Assembly: GCF_022581195.2 (NCBI RefSeq)
Contig: NC_061456.1
Span: 5,892,501-5,956,500, forward strand
DNA from: Helicoverpa zea
Lineage: Eukaryota > Arthropoda > Insecta > Lepidoptera > Noctuidae
Reading direction: 5' to 3'
DNA length: 64,000 nt
A program made the position numbers and the translations under genes. The notes below the pieces were generated by a model. That model did not search any database. It saw nothing but the letters and a program-made list of their open reading frames with translations, and was not told the DNA's origin. Below are positions 24,850 through 37,178 of this stretch, in pieces (position 1 is the stretch's first letter; each line of letters begins with the position of its first letter).

Positions 24850-27785
24850 GCTTGGTAAATCTTGATTCCGACTTAATACAATTAACAGACTATATTAATA
24901 TACTCACCCACGTAAACAATGTTACAATTCAAGAGGATGTCACTTATAATTACATTTCCCATGGGTTTTATGAATTACAAATTCCGTTGTAATACAAAGC
25001 AGGTCAAACCGAAGTTGGAGCACGTTCAAGCATACTTAAGTTAATTTAAATTAGGGAGTGAAAATACAAACAAATGAAAGTTTCGGGCGCCTTAAATAGT
25101 GAAACTAAGTACAAACTATTTTAAAGAATTAGAAACCGTTTCCTTGAATGTTGTTACAAGAAAATGTTTGTACTATTTTTGGCCAAAGTGATAGTTTAAC
25201 AAATAGGATATGGACTCAACAATAAAGAATTAAAAATACTTGCCCCCATCTGAGTTACTCTACTTTGAGAGAAAGGCAATTAATGAATTGACTAGCCAGC
25301 GGACTTCTTTCACGAAGGAGGCAATATCCGCAACTGTGTCGGATTGACAGACGGGAACTCTAGGCACCGCCTCTTAGAACCAATAAAACGAAATCAAACA
25401 ACTAACGATCACTTACTGAAATAGTATTTGCTTTTATCTCTGAACAACGATAGGTATATTACGTCGCTCAAGAATTTGTCCTATATCTCAGCTACGTTAG
25501 ATCCGAAATGTCACATGATTGGCTGTTACGCTATTATTAATTCGTGAGACAGATTTCAACCTATCACAACAGTGTTTGAGATGTGCCATCAGATTTGTTA
25601 TGTAAAGCGGTATACCTCTGAGAATATTATGATAAACAACATAACCCCTTATGTAGTTGCCATCGATTCCGATATAGTATACATCTATCACATAATCGTG
25701 TCCTATTTTGAGCAACGAAATGACGATAACGATGTTTCATTTGTTTAATTGGTATCATCGTTCCAATGCATATTTCCGAGCGCAATAATGTGACAATCAT
25801 GATTTTATAAAGCTGGGAGAGATTTTATTTATTTTTAAAAATTTAATATTTCGCTTCGGAAGCGTTGGGAAGGAATTTAAGGGGGAATAAGCCGACATGT
25901 TGACATAAGGATTATTGACACATTTAAGCAAAATTCAGCTTTATTTACTTATACAGCATTCATGTAGGGCTATGCCAAAGTTAAAGGGCTCTCTTAAACT
26001 CGGGAAGTGGGGAACCGCAGAGAAATGGCTGTTAGTCACAATAAGGTGCCACGTGCATCCAGCGATACTGCGGTTTAGTTCCACTTTTGTTTACTTTTTC
26101 AGTGTAATGCAGCGACTGTTTCTGGGTTTCGCGTTGTTTTGTGTAATTATTACGAAACGCAGAATAAGACACAAAAGCGAAAAGCTGAACAACCGCGCTG
26201 CATAGCTCGTCTCATGTTAGGAGCACTAACAACGGTTAGCATTAAAATTAGACAAACATTTTTAGGATTAAATCTTTGTTTTACGAAAGCGTGATAATCT
26301 CTATTTGTTGGATTTTAGTTGTTTAGCTTTGTTATGAGATTCTTATCTCGCCTTTCCTAACTGATTTACTCTGATTTGATATACATAAAACCGAACCAAG
26401 GATACATAAGTTTAGCCGCATGTGGCCGGCTACACCTAGCTTTAGCCGTTACATCGAAAAACGACTGCGTCTCCTAATCAATCCGTAGAACGGGCAAAAT
26501 CCTCAACAATATTTTTAATTTAAACTAGGCACCGTGCATGAATATAGGTTTTTGTGAACCATGCTGCCATGCTGCCATGCTGCCTTTAATCTTCTCTTCC
26601 TAGTTCCGCTACAACCCGTGGTTGTAGGATTATAATGTAAAATGAATGGTTGTCCTGCGTTTGTGCATTCACCGCGGAGGTTAGGAGAATAATGCAGGAC
26701 AAACTGAAATGTATGGCCGTTTCGATGATAACGCAAATCGCGACTTGCGTTACGTCAGTATTGATGACTGATTGAGATGGAAGTGGAGATGGATACTTAT
26801 CAATGATGACATCTTTTAAAAATTATTTCCCCATAAAATATAGTGGGTTTGTTTACATTTAAAGTCAAGGGCAAAAAATATGTATTTTTTTCTTTTCATT
26901 TTAAATGTAATGAAAATGTATGCGAGTACAGTATTGAAAATTTTTACTGAGGTTCATATTCAAAACAAGATCGATTTATTTATGGAGACATAAATGAAGT
27001 GATGATGCGGTGGTTTTTGCTGTGTTTATTTTTCATAGAATCTGGTTGTATTTTTTTAAATCGGTACTGGTACAATACGTAGTTATTAAACTTGAGTGTA
27101 TACAGTGAACGTTTTTATTTAACAACACTTAGTGTAACGATATTATTGGTATTCAACAATTTAATCCGTTACTTTCGTGTTTGTTTCAAATACAAACTTA
27201 TTTCGCTGTACCCGATGTTCGAAATTCAATTTCGTTATTAGTTTAATATTGAACTCATTATTAATTTCCATGAACAATTCCTCAAACGGAGCAAGTTGGA
27301 ATTACTTATCGCAATCACACTTAGAAATTCCTATTACAGTTCGAACAATTTGGCGTCTGATATAATTATATTCCCATCTAAGCGAGTAATTATCACAATG
27401 GTGTTGGATTTAGTACTAATCCTATTGCTGTCGCTTTCAGTCTTAGATATCATGCTCCTTAGATACCTCAGCACGGGTGTTAAGGTGTCAACCACATCTC
27501 CGCAGTGACTGGAAACCGAAACGTTAACATGCGTAAAATAAACATCAGGCTGTATGTCAGGATTACCATACAAAGACATGTGTTATGTATGTACCTATGC
27601 GTGCGAAGGGAAACCACAACAGTTAGCTGTCACGTACGACTGAATGGGTTATACGGATACGTAATTGTAGCAAATTGGACATTGTTTTCTTTGGCGTGAC
27701 TTGTGAAGTTAAGAAGATATTCTAGTGCATAACTGTAGTACCTACATATGTAATGTCAAGGATTATGATTATCGGTCTATTACAC

Positions 27786-28021
27786 CAGTGGCGGATTAGT
27801 CGTATTGGGCACTGTAGGCATGCCCAAACCCTAGTTTGCTTACAATAACACACTTCTTATTCTTTTTAGGTACTACTATGTACTCCTCCTATACACTGCC
27901 CCTATGAACTACCACTATGTTCTCCACCTACGTAGTTACTCCCGTTATACGAATGTATGTTTTTTGTTGTTTTATAATTTTCAGCTGTAGGACGGGTGCC
28001 CACAGTCTGGATCCGCCCCTG
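27786..28021. mobile_element. 236-bp hAT-like remnant (CAGTGGCGGAT ends)
   Basis: The left end CAGTGGCGGATTAG and right end GGATCCGCCCCTG form an inverted pair (CAGKGGCGGAT). Internal partners GGGCACTGT and ACAGT...GCCC support an inverted-repeat structure. The candidate 8-bp flanks (TATTACAC and TATCATGT) match at only 4 positions, so the target duplication is not convincing. No coding content. Confidence 0.55.
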
Positions 28022-29035
28022 TATCATGTATGTAGGTTGAAACTGAACACGAGTTGCTAAATTCCAATAGTGCATATTGCAGCTTTTATAAATAAAAGTT
28101 ATCCCTAGTATATTATCTACCTACCTACATACCTAGTTTTATAGACTTTATAAATAAGAAGTTCTGAAGTTAGCCGTCATTAATTTGCACGTGGGTGGTG
28201 CTATTTATGTTAAAAACTAAACATATAATAAAAAATAATCTCTTGTTTATTTTTGTTTTTCCTTAGTTTTTTTTTTTTAATACCAGTTTAATTATGTTCT
28301 TTGTTTAGCAATAATTAAATGAGTTTAGTAATTAAGACGTACAAGTCAAGTATTTATTTTTTAAACCAGCGTTGTTCAGCACCGATTTACGTCTGTTTCT
28401 TTCTTGAGAAAACTCTCGGAGCCATTCATCACATTTAATACTTTTATTGTTCCGACATGAACTTAATCGGCGATTGGATTTGTCAAGAATTTTATAAATT
28501 CTATTTAATAAGATCCTATATATATAAAGTTCACTTTAGTTTTCGTATTGGATTTTAATACGACATTTTATACGAAATATCGTTAAATTCTGTGTGATCG
28601 TTTTACAAGGTTTTTCATGAAACGTGGAAATACACAGCAGGTATTATAAACTCAATGTTTATTTTATACTTAAACAACAACTTCGAACTGAATGTACACA
28701 CGCGTCCATAGAAGCGTCCCTGTACATTTGTCACGTGAATATAATTAAAAATGCATGAAGAGGGAACTGTGGATAAAAGAGAACACACTGTGTGTCCTGA
28801 ACCATAGCGACCCACTTCCAGATGACTCTCAAAACGTGCGTGAGTAAACAACCAGGTGACATACTACATTATACATACGTTTGTGTCATATAAAATGTTC
28901 TTCGCTCTTGCGTTTGTCAATGGAAGTGATAAAATATAAGGAAAATTCGTGTATTGTTTTCATGTACATATAATACGTTATTTTAGCATAATTACTCCTT
29001 AAAAGAAGTAATTCTGCTAATAATACGAATAATAT

Positions 29036-29727
29036 GCCCCGCAGGGCATCTGAGGCGGATGACGGGGAGTAGCGACCCTGCGGGGCTATATATCCGAGTG
29101 CTCCAGGGAGAGTATACTGTCCCCCATCTCCGGCTTGCCGGAGTGAAGCATGACGGGGGATAGGTCTCCCGCCTCTTGGCTTGCCTTCATCGGCTGGTCA
29201 GAGTGGAGTCGCTAGAGCAGGGTTAGCAGCCCACTCGGAGGGTAGGTGCCTCGTGGTAAGTGGCGAGTGGGCCGGTGATGCTGGACCCACAGGGAGCGCG
29301 TGATCTGCGTTTAAAGTCCGCCGAGGTATCCTCACCCTTCAGCCCCTCATGTACCTGTTGCCCCCTTGAAACGAATGATTCCCGGGGGCCCAGTAAGTGA
29401 GGTGGCGAGTCTCCACCTGCCATTTTTCATGTATTTAATACATTGTCATCGGCAGGTGCCATAGTTCCCGTAGTTTCCCCATTCCTAGTCCATTAGCATC
29501 CCATCACAATAGCCCAAGTAGTTTTCATCCACAGTTAGCAATAGTTTAGCACAGAACCGGGGATTGTCCTTGGGTACATTTCAATAGTGTATACAGGGAT
29601 AATCGTCGGCTTTGTGTCACCATTTCATTAAAGTTCAAAAGGGCTTCAGCGTGTTGGCTTCGGCCCCACGTTCGCCTCCCAAAAATCCGGGACTCTATAG
29701 TCCCGAGGTCTGGTAGAGACATACAAA
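29036..29727 (+). mobile_element. 692-bp GC-rich non-LTR-type retroelement with 11-bp target duplication
   Basis: The sequence between two copies of ACGAATAATAT (29025-29035 and 29728-29738) is strikingly GC-rich against its AT-rich surroundings. It opens with GCCCCGCAGGG, which pairs perfectly with CCCTGCGGGGC at 29076-29086 to make a 5'-terminal hairpin. The 3' end is ...GAGACATACAAA. Perfect long flanking repeats suggest target-primed insertion. Short minus-strand frames inside (29223-29423; 29546-29857, which overruns the right end) have no recognisable product. It is probably a non-autonomous element or the 5' leader of a LINE; family not named. Confidence 0.7.
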
Positions 29728-32700
29728 ACGAATAATATTTTGTGATTTCAGGGATAAAGTGCCTTACTATGCTATCAAAGCCGAGAGCAGTGAGAAAGTA
29801 AGGAACTAGGTAAATATAAAAAAGTAACAAGCCCCCGAATTTCAATTCCGACCACAATTCGAAAATATTGCGTGAAAGTTTGGCCGATTAAAAGTTCATT
29901 ATGGTTCCATTCATCATCATTGTCATATCAGACCGATAGCATTTACGTACATGGGAACGTGACGCATCGATTTAGTAATGTGTTTTATCGATGCATTACG
30001 TAAATAATGATCAAACTTATTCTGTATAAGTATTCTTTAGTAGCAATTCAGTTTTTTATACCTTAAAAATAGGTTTTCACCTAGGTTTTAAATTATTTTA
30101 ACCTAGTTTATTATAATTAGCTAGCTTTGCCAATTTTCCAGCACTAAGAATATTAAGATTTCAGTTCTCTGCATTGCATTGCTATGAAACATAAAGTGAA
30201 CATGAGACGAAGCAAACGAGACATTTTTTCCAAAGATAACAGCCTCAATACAACTACAAAAATACGAAAATCGAATTCCCAAGTAAAATACTAATTAAAA
30301 CACTGGTTCATTCTACAGTTTGCAATTCATTATTCAACCGCGATGCTAAACTAGCAACTTTATTACTAGTTCGCGGCGGCTGAGCACTGCATTATTAAGG
30401 CATGGCCGAGTCCATTTACCTATGTAATGTTCCGTGGAAAATGTTTGTATGTTAAAATAGCTCAGTTATACTGTTGTTATAGTACGCTTTGTGGTACAAA
30501 TTTACTGGAACACCATCCGCGAGTGTTTTGATTCCCATTAAAATAATGGATGTTCTTGCTTTAAGTGTACAGTTAGCGCACACATGTACAATTATACAAA
30601 TGCTCTTGGAATAAAGAGAAGCCAGATTTTAAACAAATTATGTCTCCGCATGAAATCCACATCTGCTTTTTGGGCCGCACATTTGTTAACTTTACATTGC
30701 TTTTTTGCTTCCACTCATTGTATGAATTCATTCAAATGAACATATCGATATTCAGTTGAATAAGTACTTGTGCGGCTTTGTGTTTAAAAATACTGAATCA
30801 ATCATTGTTTTCTTTTTCAAAGAACTGCCAGGAACATTTTCAGTATTCATATTATATTGGCATTGCTTTAATGAGGTATCATGATGTTTTAAAAGCTCTC
30901 TTCTACTTTTATCTATGCTTTTATTAAATTCTCAATATATTTTCGAAGAATTAATAAATTACAAGTGGCGGTAGAGATACCTGTAGATGTACTTTTCTCT
31001 CCAAAATATAGACCAAGTATAGTATTCGTAGATATAAACGGTAAACTAAATAGCTAAAGATGTGGATCGGAAAAATCATAAATTCTTGTAAGGTTGGTTT
31101 AAAAGTTAATTGCTAGATTTGGTTCGTTCACCCTAATTTAGTCAGACGAAATTGCTGCCTTTTGTTATTTATGAGATACTAAAAGTGTTAGATTGTATCA
31201 GTATGTAACGTATATGCCCCAGAGAGAAGATATTCTAGTAAAAGTAACAAGTGGGGCTGCTTGATTGTTAATATGATTTGCAAACGGCGCTCGCAGCATT
31301 TTTGGGTGAAAAGAAAAATCCATGACTTTTTACTTTTATATGGATATCATTTTCATAGTGAGCTGTATTCATTGTACTTTGTTTGATCTTTGTTCATTTA
31401 TTTTAAAATATTTTTCACAATAATAATAAATCCTATACAGGAATGAATTTTAATGAGTGCGCAAAAAAAAACTGGTGGTCCAGAATCGTTAAAGAACATA
31501 TCTGCATCATCAGTAAAAAAAAATTTTTCATTCTTTTATCCGCCCTATAATCAGCAAAATATGGATACCAACTATTCTTAAGCGCGCCGAGCGGAGCTCC
31601 GTCAATAAACCGGTTTCGCGTTGCCGCCGTGCATACTATGACGACTGTGACCGTACTATCGGTTACAAAATAAACATCTTTCGATATCAATAACTTTTCT
31701 TTTTTGTACTAAAACACTAAAAAATAAAAATATACGTATCTATAAAACTTATTTAACTTTAAGTTGACAAAGTTGGCGCACTGGATAAAATTCATTCCTG
31801 TATAGAAGCGTGTATCTAATCTACCGTTACCAAAAAGGCAGAAGCACAATGAAGTCTACGAATATCTTTCATACAAGCGGTTACAAATGACAATGTTTGA
31901 AAAACAACCTTGTACATTTTTCACCTCTTGTTGGTTAGAGCACTCTAACTTAACCGCAAAGCCTTTTATTCCCATCGCAGGAAATGAATGGATGGCATCA
32001 TCAAACGAGAAATACGTCCCGAAAAGCGGTAGAGTAACAAAGTGTTTTGCTCTTTGTTGTAACGTAGGTAATCCCACGTAGTGACCGCCGCTGCGGTCGG
32101 CGCACAAATTGCATTGCTAGAGCGAACATCCAGATTCCAGCATTGATACGAACATAAATCCTAAAATAAAAATATACTAAGTAGGTAAATCCGATGATAC
32201 TTATTACTTTTTTCCTAAGAAAATAAATACTCTCATAAATCTATTTACAAGACGTTGCTATTAACGAGTCAAATCTTTACCGACGTTTATTTAGCGTTTT
32301 TAGTACTTATTTCAAAGTCGAGTCACGATCTCTTTCGGAAGCGCAAAACGTACCTACTTTAAGTCGGCGGGTCCTCGGAAATAGGATAGAATCAAAGACT
32401 TCTTAAACTTGAGCCTAATTGCCTCGAAAATATTATGCGCCTGATTTTTATTTACAAAATAAGTACTTGCGTTTATTAACATTAATTTCAGCTGTCTCAT
32501 TTCGAAACTTTTCCAATTATTAAGATATTAATTCGTTGCTTCCACTGTTATTTAAATAAGTTGCTTTTTGGTGTTGCACGAACGTCTAAATCAAAACAAA
32601 ACGTTGGAAATTCATTGTGGCCTTGGGTTTATGTCAACCGCGAGCCTCGGGGCAGTTGCGTGAGTCAGTATCGTGAAAACAAAAAAAAAAAAACACAATA

Positions 32701-33733
32701 CAAAGGGTGTAAAGTCGACCACCGACGAAGCAAGCCATATGGAATGCGTGAAAAAAATGTATTCTACAAAACCCTGTACAGCTATTTTCCACTGGATTGT
32801 TATCTTTTATCTCGCTTTAAATAGGCTGTATACTGTCTTCGTATGAAATATAGTAAGTTATAAGTATTTTCATAATTAAAACAACCGGTACAATCCCGAT
32901 ACAAAACACAATACTCAGGCAAAATGCTGCATTTAAACATACCCGCATAATTCACGAGATTTCAGAATGTTATGCCTTTATTAAGTCTATCAGACGCCAC
33001 GTCAGTGCCTTTAATCTGCACTAGAGAACACATATAATAGGTTCCCTTTGTGTTACAGACGTGGCTCGCAAAAAGTGACATTGTTACACTTTGAAGTGAG
33101 AAGTAAAACGGAACGTAAAATGTTCTGAACTACTTTTATCGCAAGCACTTGACTTAGGCCTCGTTTAGATGATAGTTTCACTTGAGTCACGTAGGGGATT
33201 GAATTCAATGGAATAGTAGCTGTGAACTGTTTGTAGGTAATAAGGTAAAGCGTTAGATAAGATTATGGCTATTCAGTTGCGGAGCTTTTCTGCTTTATTT
33301 TTCTTGGTGACTATAATTGTATGACGTGAAGTCGTTTTACAGATATAAGTTGCGAGTAGCATCGTTAATTTATGGGTTATTTCCCTACCTGAGGCTTTAT
33401 CTAATGTATTTTATACTTAATCAAATATTCATAGCAGAGGTAGGATTAGGATATGTATTATTCAAGCAATACACATAGGTAGTGCCTTTATTATCTAGTC
33501 CACGCTCTAAGCTGGAATTGGCCAATGTGTATTCAGCATTTCTCAATATCAAAGCAAACTGACTGCTGCAGTGTAATTTAATTAACAATTCGCAAATGAA
33601 TTTCCCGGTAAAAATATTCTCTGTGCGATGGAATGAAATATTAAATTCTATTTTGGCATCGCGCTTCATAACTACATAGTTTTAAAAAATGTAACTGATC
33701 ATGTATTTTCTACAAAGGATTTTATTGGCTTAC

Positions 33734-33925
33734 CTGTTTTGACCAGCTTGAATGTGACTTGCTGTTGATTCTTGAGCTGTTCGTTGTGCGTCGGGTGCGT
33801 GAGCTCTCGCAGAGCCATCTCGAGAGACGGCTGCTGCTGCATGGTGGCAGGACGCGGCAGCGTCGGCTCTTTCGCCCGACTCAGCTTACGGAAGAAACTA
33901 ACTTTCTTCGACTTAGTATTCGGAC
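33734..33925 (-). CDS. Second exon (E2) of the unidentified multi-exon gene
   Basis: A 192-nt exon between a good acceptor (TTTTGGCCCAG|GTCC) and a good donor (AAAACAG|GTAAGCC), phase 1 on both sides. Joined to E1 it reads ...SSTE-G-PNTKSKKVSFFRK..., then a basic segment (KKVSFFRKLSRAKEPTLPRP), a short Gln-rich stretch, and a helical segment ending QQQVTFKLVKT. The intron separating it from E1 is only 246 bp (33926-34171). Codon use is GC-rich, as in E1, and unlike the AT-rich flanks. No domain recognised with confidence. Confidence 0.75.
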
Positions 33926-34171
33926 CTGGGCCAAAAGAGTAAAGAACAGTTATATTACATGCAATATATGAACATTCCTGCATCATTTATTATATTAATC
34001 AATTCAATAACCCTCACACTGTTATATCAAACTTCATGGATGTGAAGAGAACGTGCCTAGTGAAGCGTTAATGCTGTTATTCGCCAAGTAACCATGCTAA
34101 ATTAATGTGGCGGCATGGGTTAGTCGGATGATCACTCGTTCGCAAACTCAATCCACACTTTCATTCAGAAC
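33926..34171 (-). other. 246-bp intron between E1 and E2
   Basis: Short AT-rich intron with a non-ideal donor (GTTCTG) and a standard acceptor (GGCCCAG). It interrupts the frame after the first base of a Gly codon. Its small size contrasts with the 18.7-kb intron that follows. Confidence 0.6.
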
Positions 34172-34811
34172 CTTCAGTGGACGATCGTTGTGGTGTTGGC
34201 GTCGAAGGCGTAGAGGTACGAGCAGAGGTGGCGGGCGAGGAGCTCGGCTCGGACTGCGGCCGCGGTGGTAGGAGGCTCAGCGTGGACGCTGTAGGTGTGG
34301 GAAAGTGTGCCGCCGATACATCGGAACGGCGATCCGGTTCTGGTGTAGTAACTCGGATATGAGCACCAAACTGCGGCGAATTCGCCACTTCGAACAGTGC
34401 ATCGAAGTCGCGGTCGAAAATATTCTTTCTCGAGAATGCTGGAGTAGGAAGGGGAGCGGGCAGTTCGAATTCATCGGGAGCGGGGGTTCTAACAATTTTG
34501 CCGAATTCATTGTCCTCATGGCGACCAAGCTTCTTGAGCAGCTTCGCCTTGGTGCGCTCGCGCAGCTTTGGGCGCTCGAGCGACGGCGTCGGCGATGCCG
34601 GCGCGCGCTCTGGTGGCTCCGGAGGCGCCGTTTTGAGGTGGGTTTGGTCGCTGATGAGGGTGGGGGTACGGGGCGGGGGTAGCGCGCTAAACGGCGCTCG
34701 CGGCGGCGGCCCGTAGATCAAGTCAAGCGTAGGCCGCTGCCGTGGCCGAGGCAGCGATTGCGAGCGGTATGTCAGGGAAACTACTTCATCCGCAGGATAT
34801 ATTACGTACAT
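34172..34811 (-). CDS. Proline-rich exon (E1) of an unidentified multi-exon gene
   Basis: Long open exon with much higher GC than its surroundings. It encodes about 213 residues from the ATG at 34811 (starting MYVIYPADEVVSLTYRSQSL) to the splice donor CACTGAAG|GTTCTG at 34172/34171, leaving in phase 1. The product is rich in Pro, Ser and Thr. It contains PxxP-type stretches (residues 35-80 and 175-210), a basic block KLRERTKAKLLKKLGR (82-97) and an acidic/hydrophobic block (98-145). The look is that of a disordered cytoplasmic scaffold. The reading frame stays open upstream of the ATG to a TAA 42 nt before it, so either the ATG is the start (G at -3) or the exon has an acceptor nearby, for example after TCTTCGGAG. 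If the weak donor is not used, the frame ends at a TGA just downstream (34161-34163). Donor phase and the next exon's phase agree, so splicing is favoured. Function not recognised. Confidence 0.72.
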
Positions 34812-36903
34812 CCCTGGCGAGACCGCATCGCGCAGGCCCCTCGCGCCCTCCGAAGAGGTTTACGCGCGTCGATTGAGCTACTTCTAGGAACTAGTGGCGA
34901 GCAACTCTTTCTGGTACTTATCTTCCGTTAGGACGGGATTTTACACAGTAATAAGTAAGAAGGTTTACGTCGATTGGAATGTTTTTAAATGTTAAGTTGC
35001 TTTTTGCGTACTATAATGTAAGTTGAAGAACGATTAAGGAATGTTTTATGGAAGGGATGTTGAGCCATAGTAGGTAGGGTAGGAGGGTCTCTTCGTGTAA
35101 AGTCTGCCAATTCCGTACAACGAATCTTCAACCTAAAGAAACAAAAAGTAATGCTTATTACTAGGTGAACAGTTGTTATGAGAGTTGAAAAAAAAAGAGG
35201 TAAAACTGTGAAAAATACGGAGGTGAAAGGATCAGTTTATTTTGTCGGCATGTTTGTAACGGATAGGACAAAAAGTCAAACAGCCTCTGTGCACGCAGGG
35301 CTGACATGTTGACAAGCGTACACACTCGTTCATTTGTAGGCAGTAACATACAACATTTAAATTGTGCTCATTTAATCTAAGCTGCATTATTGTCCCCACT
35401 TGAATAATTTATAAGATAAATTCCAAATACAAAAAACATTAATAAGTATATTTTTAGGTAAGTATAATACCCAGTATTAGGTACATAAGTACTTAAGCCT
35501 TTGTATTTATATTGGTTGCGTATAGATGATCCATACATATACGGTATCCTACATTTCTTTCTCCACGTGCGGTACCTATACCTATGAGAAAATAGCTGGT
35601 AAAAAGCTTATACTCGTATTGCGACATTATGGGTAAATATATTATCATATTTGGGTAAATAACGATAATCTTCTTTGAATTTACCAACTCCTAACGAAAA
35701 TATCACTTTTTTAATACATGTTAATCAACAGGTTCGACATCACAATGCACAGTTTGTGTTTATTATCTAAGCGTTCTTAACTTGCGCAACATTACCTAAA
35801 GGGATAAAACAATAGAATGTTTATAAATGTAAGTCTATGTAGATAGGTTCTCACATAAGTACCTATAGTTTAGCTGAAGTGTAAACTAGGCGGCAACTTA
35901 GACAAACGGGTCAAGTATCACCACAATAGGAGAGGGGAGCAAAGTGGAGGAGTCCTCAAAATTTTTCACCAACGTGGCGAATATTACAGATTCATTAAAA
36001 TTTTGCTTTTGCTTACACTAATAAGAGAATCCTTTGTAGCCATAATGTATATTGTATAATGAGGTCAGAATATGCGTGTTCAAAAAAACAATGAATATTT
36101 TGGTAAGTAGTGTAAAACTTTAAAGCGGAGTTAAACCTGGAGGTAAGGTCTCTTTTGGTTTGGTTTAAAGTGTATTAATCCTACAGTAATTGGTGGAAAT
36201 AAAATAGGTTGAGTCAGTTTGCGATTCGAATACAAACAACGCTACGTATGTGTCTACTCTTTAATTGACCAGTTACGTCTCAAATCACGTAAAGCAATTA
36301 CTACGAAATAATTAAAGACTACGAGATTTATATGAGTTTTAAACTGGTGACGGCATTTTAATAGTCGGCTAAAGTTTTGTTAGTCCGGAGTGAAGTTGTT
36401 ACGCCGACGAGTAAATAAATATTCGCATACAGGGTTCAACGAATGCTTGGCGGCTTGCCTACGAGACGTTTTGCGAAAAATGAATAGCGGATACAATATA
36501 CTGCTATTTATAATTGTTGTTTTTTAAATAACTCGCTGGATCGCATTACTAAATAACCTTGGGTTTGTAAAAAGCTTAGAAAAATATGCAATCGTTGAAA
36601 CGTGGACTTTACATTTGCATAAAATAGTTTCTTTGTTATACGTTAGAGGCGGTTTAAGAAATAAATTTGTTTTCATCCCGAGAAAAGCAATTCCAAGACA
36701 TAATCTCACAGCACGTTTAACTTTAAATGCAGGTTTATGATGTAGAAAAGAGAACATACAACTTAATTTAGTGAAATGTGTGTTAATCTTATCGTGAAAC
36801 ATAAAGTGAATGTCATTAGATATTTACGTCAATTGGACGTCACAAATTGACGTCGAATACGTATTAGTTTTTTTGGTTGAATATACGTCGGTGAAGCAAA
36901 ATC
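34812..36903. other. Region upstream of the proline-rich exon; no gene seen
   Basis: GC falls sharply beyond about 34900. No further exon with matching phase was recognised. It may contain the promoter or an upstream intron of the multi-exon gene. No TATA-Inr pair clearly placed relative to 34811 was found. Confidence 0.35.
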
Positions 36904-37178
36904 ATCCTTACTAATATTATAAATCGGAAAGTGAGTTTGTTTGTTTGTTTGTTTGTTTGTTCCGCTTTCACGCCGTAACTACTGAACCGATTGCTTTGAA
37001 ATTTTGCAGACGTAAAGTTAGAAGTCCGGATTAAATAATAGGGTACATTTTATCCCGAAAAAAATAGATATTCCCGAGGGAAAACAAAAATATTGTTTGC
37101 TTGATGGATGGATTGTAGATGGCGCTGTGTGTCGTTTAAAACAAGGTAATATATTGCAAACGAATATAAACATGTAAA

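Larger units (their letters stand above)
15060..33733 (-). other. 18.7-kb intron of the multi-exon gene (between E2 and E3), hosting the ppk-like gene
   Basis: Bounded by the E2 donor (GTAAGCC) and the E3 acceptor (TTGTTCCAG); both flanks are phase 1. Apart from the nested channel gene (21257-22606) it holds AT-rich sequence, an 82-bp tandem duplication (24689-24849), a hAT remnant (27786-28021) and a retroelement (29036-29727). In 15060-21234, 22700-24688, 24850-27785, 28022-29024 and 29739-33733 I see no coding exon or recognisable element. Open frames there are short, start at random ATGs and have no coding character. Confidence 0.6.

Noticed and set aside
27786..28021. Firm 8-bp target duplication around the hAT-like remnant
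   Set aside because: Flanks TATTACAC and TATCATGT agree at only four positions; the element call rests on its ends alone.
29223..29857. Two minus-strand frames in GC-rich DNA
   Set aside because: The first lies within, and the second largely within, the 692-bp retroelement; they do not resemble retrotransposon proteins and run against its inferred orientation.
34177..34716. Several plus-strand frames opposite the proline-rich exon
   Set aside because: Antisense shadows of a GC-rich exon; Arg/Gly-rich translations with no splice or promoter context.
36826..36860. ACGTCAATT/AATTGACGT inverted pair before the composite repeat
   Set aside because: Short and AT-rich around a GACGTC core; could easily be chance, with no element boundary or target duplication.
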